From contig NC_056409.1 in the NCBI RefSeq assembly GCF_905147365.1, forward strand, positions 16,931,001-16,995,000: DNA of 64,000 nt. The letters are read 5' to 3'. Shown here piece by piece: positions 36,234-45,500 of the stretch. Below the pieces are notes generated by a model. That model was given only the letters and a program-made list of their open reading frames with translations. It had not been told where the DNA came from and ran no database searches. The first letter of the stretch is position 1. Each line of letters starts with the position of its first letter. The DNA is from Aricia agestis. Lineage: Eukaryota; Arthropoda; Insecta; Lepidoptera; Lycaenidae. Position numbers and translations under genes: made by a program.

Positions 36234-36429
36234 AAGCCTATAACGGCCTATTCAATAAATCCGGGGCTGATTGTAACTTTCACCGTCCTTCTATAGCTTC
36301 TCCTTATCGCTCTTTATAAATTCTTTCTCTGCGTTTTTCTCCTCCCTAATTGTTAGGTTCTATTTCTACGTCTGTTCTTTTGTACAACATGACTGCAAGC
36401 ACTTACATTTATCCGCATATTGTTTCAGG

Positions 36430-36519
36430 ATGCCGTCAGCAGCGCCGCCCCCCGAGAATGGCGTCCCTCGCAGCGAACTCGAGCAGCTGCAAATACGCGC
36501 TGGCGAGGTGACCGATGAG
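36430..36519 (+). CDS. Snap25: Snap25 first coding exon (residues 1-30)
   Basis: The acceptor 'tgtttcag' ends at 36428 and is followed by g-ATG, so the exon starts at 36429 with the initiator ATG as the first codon. It encodes an alanine/proline-rich start (MPSAAPPPENGVPRSELEQL) and the first turns of the Qb helix, ending in TDE at the donor 'gtatga' in phase 0. The N-terminal 14 residues are variable across insects, while the SELEQLQ stretch aligns with KTELEELQ of fly Snap25. No in-frame ATG fits upstream because the acceptor directly abuts it. Confidence 0.93.
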
Positions 36520-39500
36520 GTATGAAACTCTTTTAAACTTTTTTGTCTCTCTTCTCTAGCTCTTTCCCTCTCTTTCTTTTATCAGCAATTAAAAAAGATC
36601 AATAAAAAAACTTTTGGTTGTTGTTCTGTTTAAATGCCTAAAGAACAATATATTTTCCCAATTAATGCTTGGAACGTTTGCATTGTAAATTGTTCTTAGT
36701 ACAAATATTCCAAATACGGTTTTCTTTTCGGATAATTTGATAGAAAATTTAACCCGCTTTCATTTGAGGCCAGCTTTTCATTTAGAAAAATGTTCAGGCT
36801 GTTATTTATGCCTCATTTAACTTGCGTCTACGCCAAAAGATAAATGGGTAGACTTTTATACCTTAAAAAGTTTCGTAGAGACGTCCTTCAAAATATGTTT
36901 TAACAGGACTTGAATTTTTCATGATCTTCTGAAACATCTTGATTATCTGAATTGTCACAATTCAGCAATAGTTGATGATAATGATGACGTTCTGATAATA
37001 ATTTTCGAAATTTTCTCATTCCAGTCCCTCGAGTCCACGAGGCGTATGATGCAGCTATGCGAGGAGGTGAGTTTCGGTCAACATCACATTAATTTATTGA
37101 CTAATTGAACAATTGAATTTATAAGATAGCTAACATATGTCCATAGATGTAGAGAATACCTTGCAAATGGTAAAATGACTATTTTATATTCATATCAGTA
37201 AGTAATAAGAACTGTATTTATTTGTGTACGTCATACTAATTAATTTTACAAGCGTGCTATAACTGGAGAGAGTCAATCCCAACAACTGTCTAGTATTGCG
37301 GTAGCTTCCGGACCAGACTTAGACGTGTTACTTTGTTTATTTTGTCCCTATGATTTCTGTTGAGTTATCCCATTATTTGTGATCATCTGTGAGAGAGGTG
37401 TTCTCGATGCGACTGATGCGAGGGAGTGAGGGGTATAGCGAAGTGTCCTAGATACCCGAGTACCCAAAGACCCCGCTCTATGAGCGACCCCCGTTAGGCC
37501 GCAGCCTGTGCTAACCCTGGCCGTTGTGTATCAGTGTCGCTACTGTTTTTATTATCGATGTGTATGTATATTTTTTGTAGTCGTGTCTATCCTTTTTTTT
37601 TTTTGTTTCCTCTAGTCATATATGTTATACGAGTATATATATTTTTGTTTTCATATAACCGATGGGTGTTGCATGTTACGTGCCTTACGAAACAATATGT
37701 TAGAGTTCCATAGCCCTGTGTTGTTCGTAGCGTTGTTACTGTCGATTATTATACCCCTGTTATCAGAAAACGGCGTTGACAGTTAATTCGTTTCCTAATT
37801 TTGATTAACTACAGCTCTTAATGCTCGTTAACTGTCAACACCTTCCGATGTTTTTGTTATAGTTTTGTTTTGATTCATAGCATGAGAGCCCATCAATAGT
37901 ACTCCCCGAACCGACGGTACTTCGAGACCCTTAGAATGTTGATGGATCCGAGTGTGCTTTCCTTACTCTGTTCGCTTGGGCTTGCTTACGATGGTTTCAT
38001 TGGACGCAATCTTCTAAACACTTCGCCCACGGGCTACGTCACAGTACCTGAAGCACTTTCTTCCTTCATTTTAATTTTTCTCTTGTATGTCTTTGATACT
38101 TTTGAGTTCACAGTCTCATTAGAAATATAAACGTCCCCCCTTATTTATATTTTTGATGTCCGTTCTCTATTTATACTCCCTTACCTTTTAGTTGACCTCT
38201 ATATTATCTAGGTCTTTGTGTAGTGGCTGTTCTCTGTTGTTGACTGTACTCTATTTTGTTGTATGATTTTCATGCCTTCTCAAACATTCACAATACTATC
38301 AATATGGGCGATACCACACCCCGTACCAATACGAGACTCCAACAGATCTATCGAGCTACACCTAGCAAACTCTCACAACAAATACAGACGGTAGAATGAT
38401 TACAGGTTTATTTATTTTCCCTATTTGAGTTCATTACACTTAGGCATCTTCGACCGATTACGTTTCGTATATTTCCGTTGTATTATACAATAACTGTATA
38501 TATTAATATCTAATATTCATTTTATACATAGTCTTTATTTTTTAGTTTATATAGTCGTAAAGTATGATTATTATCGACACAACAACGACAATTCTGCATT
38601 ACAAACACTGCTCCAATGTAAGAGGACATCTTGTAGTCTGTTCGCCGTCTCCGGCGCGGTCGCCGGCCGCGTGGCCCGCGGACTGGAAGATGTCCTCAGT
38701 TCTGACTCCCGAACCAACTCGACACTTGCCGCCGCCCGCGCTGCGCCCGCGCAGCGCCCGGCCGAGCGGACACCCGCACTCGACTATACCCCTCACAACT
38801 AACATGCTCTGTGACTTTTTTTCTGCCGCTGGTTTAGAGCAAGGAGGCTGGCATTCGAACTCTGGTCGCTCTAGATGACCAGGGAGGTGAGTGAACTGCA
38901 ATTGAAACACTAAATTACTTACATTTTATCTATTTTACTTTCTCGCTAACTTAATAAAGCATCGTAGGGTTTTCAGCCCACCCGAAGACGGGCTCGCCAG
39001 TGTAGAAGAACTAAGGGGGTATCAGCTACGCTTTAAATGAACATTTATTATTGAAATGCAAAGGTGCGGGCATCCTGTGTGACGTACTCCTCGACTAACT
39101 CTACGCTCTCGGAAAACCCACATCTTTGTATGACTTGGCGTTATGTAGATATTATTACACTTTGCACAACCTATCTGCCGGAGACATATTCTCCGACGGT
39201 AGCCGGCTAGTACGATCCGACATACAAGCGATTTATATGTTAGATTTTCGATACTGATACATTCGCATTTTCGCCGTTCGAACTCGAAACCTATTTGACA
39301 AAACTTGAATCACATGAAACGAATAGAAATAGCCGACGGTAGCCGACGGAAGTAAATTCGAAACGCTTCTCCTCAACGCACGACTCTTAACATCACACAG
39401 AATAATCATGATTCATATGAAACTGAGCACAGATAAAACTTGATCTGGTTTTACTTGCAAGCTTCACTGCATGCATGTCATTGTTCGAGTAGTGTGTGTT

Positions 39501-42500
39501 AGCGTCGAGCGGGCGCGGCCGGCGGGGCTGGACGTGTGAGGGGCGGGGACGGGGGCAGCGCGCCGGCCGCGCCTGCCGCGCCGCTCGGCAGCACGCAAGC
39601 ACGCTCTCGCGCCGCACGCCGCCGTAGCGCGCCACGCCGCCGCACGCCCCGCACCGCGCGCGCCCCGAGCGGCCCCCACCGCCGCCACGCCGAGTGCACC
39701 AGCCCCGCAACCCACACCCCGATACTCTCTCCTGCGATATATTATTTTGATTTGTATTTTATGTATAGAGCGAGGACGCCGGGGGGCAAGCGCTTCATAT
39801 GTTGAGTCACCAGGGCGGTAAGAGTCAATACTGAACACGTGGGTAGTCGAGCCGTGAGAACGTCTGTGTTGAATGTGCAGTTAAAAATTAATCTATTTAT
39901 TTTTCTTTGACGTTTCTCTTGAATACCGACTTATCTCAGATCGATGTTGCGTATGTTCTATGTTTCGATGGGGATGACTTAAAAATATAGTGTAAATAGA
40001 GAAGCCCGATGGCCGTTCGTTGCTAATTGTCGCAAAAGACTGTTACTCTATCTTTTGCTGAAAATTTAATTTGTATGAGCTGCGCAATCTGTTTAGTTCT
40101 TCCGTTGATATGATCGATCGGAACGCTTTTTATAGGTATATTTATTTATCTTTCCGAATCTACTACTCTCTTCTCTGAACGAACTGCGGTACTGAAATGA
40201 ATGCGCGTTTACCGAGTGTGTTGACGTATAGAGCAAAATATGGTATACGCCTTCATCTCCATGGCTAGCAGCGTACTGTTCATGTTAGAGCCGTAGGTCT
40301 GTAACTGTTAGCTCGATGCGATCTATGTCAGTCTGCGCGGCTGGCGGCCCCGCCTCCACGCCGCCCGCTCCTCCGCATTACCTTCTCGGACTAATATCGC
40401 CATCACCTATCAATTATCATCCGTAGAGCTTACTAATTTCGCTAGTCTTGTGCGCGCACTGCGGGGGAGGAGCGGCCGCCCGCCCGCGCGTGGCTCACCG
40501 TGACCATGTTCATGTATTTTTTGTTTCTCTTTAGTTGTCAGTTTGAATTATGTTGGTAATAAGTTGTCCCGGTGCGGGACGCCCGCCGGCGTACGCGCCC
40601 GCCCGCCGCACACGCCAGCGCGCGCACCGCTCCCGACTCATCGCATTCGTTTGGCGAGCTATAGTGACATCATTATTGTGTTGTAGAGTCACGAGGTGGG
40701 CATGAAAACCCTGGTCATGCTGGATGAACAGGGCGGTAAGCATCCAGTAGTACTTTTATATCACTCAAAACCTAGTAACGCTTTTGTTCTCGACTGCCGA
40801 TTCGAAACTGTACAAAAATCCATCGAACGGCAGCGATTCCTAAAATAAAAGTATCATTTAAAACGTACTAACAGATAAATTGTGTTGGAATATAAACGAA
40901 GGTAAAATATCATCACCATTATAAAAATTGGACGACTAAATTGTGGCGACGTGGACGAAAAGAGACTAAAATGTGTTGCTGAATCGTTTTGTTTTTATTT
41001 ATCTAAAGCGTATTTTATTTAGTTAATGTCACGCATCAGCTATGCACGACTACTTAAATTTTGCTGTGAAATGCATGAACTAGATTTATATTTCTTAATA
41101 TTTTATTATTCTAAATGTTAGTCATATAAAGTATTTTGTAATATCACTTAGTATTAGCACATACATCATGTTTAAATTAAAGGTAATTTCAAAATAGATA
41201 AAGATTGAGACAAGTGTAAGATGCAGCTAAAGAATACTGTGTTAAAATAAAGCGACCATAGATTTTATAATAAAATATCTTACACTTGATGTCAGTTATT
41301 GTCGAGAGCGTTGAGAATTTACAAACGAATGAATTAAACTGTAGAGAAATTAAAAAGTCGCGTTGAACGTAGGGGTTTGTGTGAGTGCTACCGGAGGGCG
41401 GTGTTAAAATGTGTGCGTTCGTGTGTGACAGAGCAATTGGACAGGATCGAGGAGGGCATGGACCAGATTAACGCTGACATGCGTGAGGCCGAGAAGAATC
41501 TGTCGGGGATGGAGAAGTGCTGTGGCATCTGTGTACTGCCCTGCAACAAGTACGTATCGATACCGATTTGTTTCATATTGCCCTTTTTAATTAATAAAAG
41601 GGATTATTTATAAGAGCTACGATATCAACGGCCAGCAAATAAATTGTTAAAGTGTTTTAGAAGAAAGTACATACTTAAATGAAGAGTTTTTGGTGATGTC
41701 TCCTTTTTAGTAGAAGCTAGTATAGCTCTAGCCTCTACGCGATACATACAAACACAATGTGATTGACAAATGACGAATTTGTTGGTTGTGTTTTGTTTTG
41801 TGATGGTAAAGATTTCCTATTCCACAATGTCAATTTTTTTTTAACAAAATGAGTTCCTAAACATTCTCACGTATAATTTTCAGAGGAGCGTCGTTCAAAG
41901 AGGACGACGGCACATGGAAGGGCAACGACGACGGCAAGGTGGTGAACAACCAGCCGCAGCGGGTCATGGACGAGAGGAACGGCATCGGACCACAGGCTGG
42001 ATACATTGGAAGGTGGGTTTTTTTCTAATTTAAAGTTCAGGGACCTATCAGACAGAGAGCGGTCACGCGGTCAAGCGTTCAAGCAGTCGGTTTTGCGGTC
42101 TGTATTGTATTACGTTATATAAAGATACTTACACAGAGGGCGGTCTGACGCGGTCAGGACGCAGAACGCTTGAACGCATGACCTCTCTCTTATTGGGCTT
42201 TTTTATTATTGAGAAACTGGAACTCGCAACTATATGAACGTTAAACAGACAGCAAGCCTCCTCTCTCCTCCTCCAGATAGACCTCGAGATATAGCACACA
42301 ACGAACGATAGAGCAGGGCGGGTGTCGTGCACCATAAAATTGGATGAATTAAAAATGACAGCGTTGTCCGGAGACCTGCAATTCTAGACAGCGCTGAAGG
42401 TGTACCTTATAGTTGAGGTCTTTAAAAACCTCAACACCACCTTGATGTTTAGCTGGTGGTATCTCTGTTACTTTAATTTTCACAGATTTTTACATTCGGG

Positions 42501-45500
42501 TGTTAAATGTTAGTTTATTGTGTCACTTCTCGCCATAAAGTTGTTAATTGTTTAGCCCACGGATTTCACAAATTCCCGAAAGGTTACAGGGGAAACCTTG
42601 AATACAAGTGACCGTATAAATAGACATTTAAACTGCCACAAAATGGCACTTGATTACAATCCGGCGGTCATGTGTGTTCGGGCTTAGATAACACGTTGGT
42701 CGTGATTGAAGGTCAGGGGTGAAGTTAAATAATTACTTTCAGGAACAAAAGGTTAAAGTTAAACGGTAGCCATTTTACAAAATGTCATGCCACACGATCC
42801 TCCGTGTTTTAATTTAACGCTTGCATTTCAGTTGCTTTTAAAACATTTACTGTTCTGACATTTAGTTTTTTTTTTTAGTAATTGCAAGCTATATTTTTGT
42901 AAAGAATATTTACAGAGTTTTAAAAGAACCATGTTTTAGCTCATTGTTCATTTCATCAACTTGACATAAGATCTTTACTTTTGATGACTGGCCCGAAACC
43001 ATAAAGTTAATATACCTAGCGGAATAGAGCAACAATCTCGAGCTGTCAAACGAAGCCGAAATTGGTTTCATCTGTGTGTAAAAATATGTGTACGTATAGG
43101 TACACTTACATAAGCATGATTGAACATGATTTCTATGAGATTAATTTGTCAACGTGCGGCACGTGCCGACTAGACGTCAAAATAAGAGTGCTGCCGTCAT
43201 GTATCACACGTCTCTTTTTACCACGCAGTAACTTTAAGTAAGTTACTGATAGTGACATCTCTCTTGCTCAGGCCTTTGTTTCTCTATTCCGCTAGGTATA
43301 TTAACTTTATGCCCGAAACGCGTTTAAACAGATTCACATTATAAGATTAGACATTTATGTCTGATCTGTTAATTTTAATCTGTTTAAACGCGTTACATTA
43401 TTATTTAAATTATTTTATCATTACTTATTGTATATTTATATTTTATGTACTTACAAAAAGTAATAATAAAATAATTTTACTTAGAAACCAGCACGTACCA
43501 GTGGAACGGATAGTTTAGCGTTTTGGCGTTATTTACAAGGGGGCGTGGATGGATACGTGAGCAATGAAATACCCACAAAAATTAATACCAGCGATAATTC
43601 CTAAATCTGTTACAAGAAAAATAATACTTACATAGATATGACATTGACAGCGGAGCATGAACTTAAAACAGACTGCTATCTCTTTCTTCCATAAGTGACA
43701 ATTTACGAGTTGGCGGTGTTAGTACACATTGCTTGTTCAATGTTCATACAGCAGCTATAAATTGTATGTCTGGGGTACCGATTCCATATTCAAACAGCAG
43801 CTGTCGAATTTTTGTCTATGGTTACTATAAATTTGAAAATGGAACGTTCCAGGATAACGAATGACGCGCGGGAGGACGAGATGGAGGAGAACATGGGTCA
43901 GGTGAACACGATGATTGGCAACCTACGCAACATGGCCATCGACATGGGCTCCGAGCTCGAGAACCAGAACCGTCAGATCGACCGCATCAACCGCAAGGTA
44001 ACTTGGCACGTTACACGCCACTTTGTAGTTGTGTTTCAACTTCGCGGCGCTGTGCGAGTACGCAGTTTTGTGTGTGTGTGGGACTGGGAAGTATGTTAAA
44101 ACTCAAAAGTATACTCTGCGTAGGAGCTCCGAGGAATTACAAGGAATGATATTACTTGCAACTTCGTTGCGCTGAAATTCGTGTGTCGCGTTGTGGTAGC
44201 GTTATTTGCCGGGATGAAAGCTATCCTACGTTCTGTTTCGGGACTCAAAGTATCACATATCAATTTAAAGAAATCGGTTCAGCGGTTGCCATAGAAGGTG
44301 GCAGACATACGGAGACACTTTCACATTTCAATATTTGTATGCCTTCCTGCATTCCCCAATCTCTTGCGATATAGCAGGACATTTTATCTAAGTTAAACGC
44401 GGCCACGAATCTGTCGATTCCTTAAAGCTCGCACGCATGTATACGTAATGCGTACGCATGGCGCCGCACACGTTGAGTTGAACTGTCTGTAACTGCAGAA
44501 GGCGCTATAAATACTGCATACCTTTGAGGTGCCTGTACAAAATTTTGGGAGCTATCACTTAATTGGCTTTTGTCTGTTGATAGCGAAGTAATTTGTGCTG
44601 CCGATAGAGCAAAGCGGTAGTGCATAGATGCTTTTGATTGTGGGATAAAAAAACTGTGTCCGTCAGGCAAAGTTGCATAAGGCCCGATTCGACCAAACTT
44701 GAAGTTACACGAGTATAACTATTATGAGAATAATTTTACTCCTTTAATTTACTCTAGGATATTATCGTTTGCATTTTACCAAGTTACTCAAAGAGTATGA
44801 AATAAAATGTCAATTATAGTTCACAATGACACCGACCGTGACAGTTGAACCCTGTTGTGCAACTATTCTCAGTTTAATATTTACTCCACCAAAATAGCCC
44901 GTGTAAATATTTACTCCCGTGTAATTAATTACCTTATTCTTAGATTAGAAGTTGGAAAAACGCAAAACCAGCTTACTCTTAGATTAGGAGACAGTTATAC
45001 GCGAGTAAAATTTTACTCCAGTTTGGTCGAATCCGCCCTAAGTCATGAATAAAATTATAACTAAATTATAATGTTTTAAAGTTTTTAATATTGCCCTGTC
45101 TGGCATATTCTTGATTTGTGATTGAAATAGTTTTTGAATATTTTAATAATAACTGAAAACATAATATTTGAAAAATTAATTCGTAGCTTTTAATGATTTT
45201 TAATTTTTACTCTAACTTATTAACGATATATTTTTGTGTCATGTGTTTCATTGTCATTAACACCATTTGGATGTAACTCACTTAGCAGTCGATTTATTTC
45301 ATCATACTGCGCTTATTGGCCTCCCTGTTTAGCGGTGACGTCCACTAACTATGGGCTTCCGTCTTTTCTGAGCATGCTATTTTGTTACTTTTTTCGTGTT
45401 TAAGTAGTTTTTAGAGGCGATTGGTTGTTGTGGTTTTATTCCCGGGTATGTGCCTCTCCCCCTCAAACGTCTAAATTGACAACATGTACACGGTAGAGTT

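Larger units (their letters stand above)
20946..36428 (+). other. Putative first intron of Snap25
   Basis: Inferred only from the candidate first exon. The 23-32.7 kb part is full of mobile-element fragments listed separately. The last 3.7 kb (32,716-36,428) is mostly unique AT-rich DNA. It holds a 24-bp tandem repeat at 35,218 and a perfect hairpin at 36,170. An open stretch at 34,201-34,380 without convincing similarity was also seen. Confidence 0.3.
37067..41431 (+). other. Introns around the three Snap25 cassettes
   Basis: This 4.4-kb stretch lacks the mobile elements found elsewhere in the window, suggesting constraint. GC-rich blocks lie before each cassette: 38,641-38,785 (A), 39,505-39,722 (B), and 40,335-40,500 with 40,560-40,635 (C). 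The word 'ccgacggta' recurs at about 37,912, 39,194 and 39,334. These could be RNA structures or binding sites that choose a cassette, but that is inference. Confidence 0.45.
42013..43852 (+). other. Snap25 intron with MITE and palindrome
   Basis: The intron between the linker exon and the Qc exon. It has a loose inverted repeat near 42,035-42,210 ('gagcggtcacgcggtcaagcg' against 'cgcttgaacgcatgacc'), a MITE at 43,001-43,310, and a palindrome at 43,317-43,394. The rest is unremarkable AT-rich sequence. Confidence 0.5.

Noticed and set aside
37936..38130. 64-residue open frame with a hydrophobic stretch in a Snap25 intron
   Set aside because: It has no splice-compatible relation to Snap25 and no recognisable domain; likely chance.
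39393..39838. Arginine/alanine-rich open frames around cassette B
   Set aside because: They arise from the GC-rich intron block, overlap each other on both strands and lack any protein-like conservation; the 49-nt spliced exon explains the locus better.
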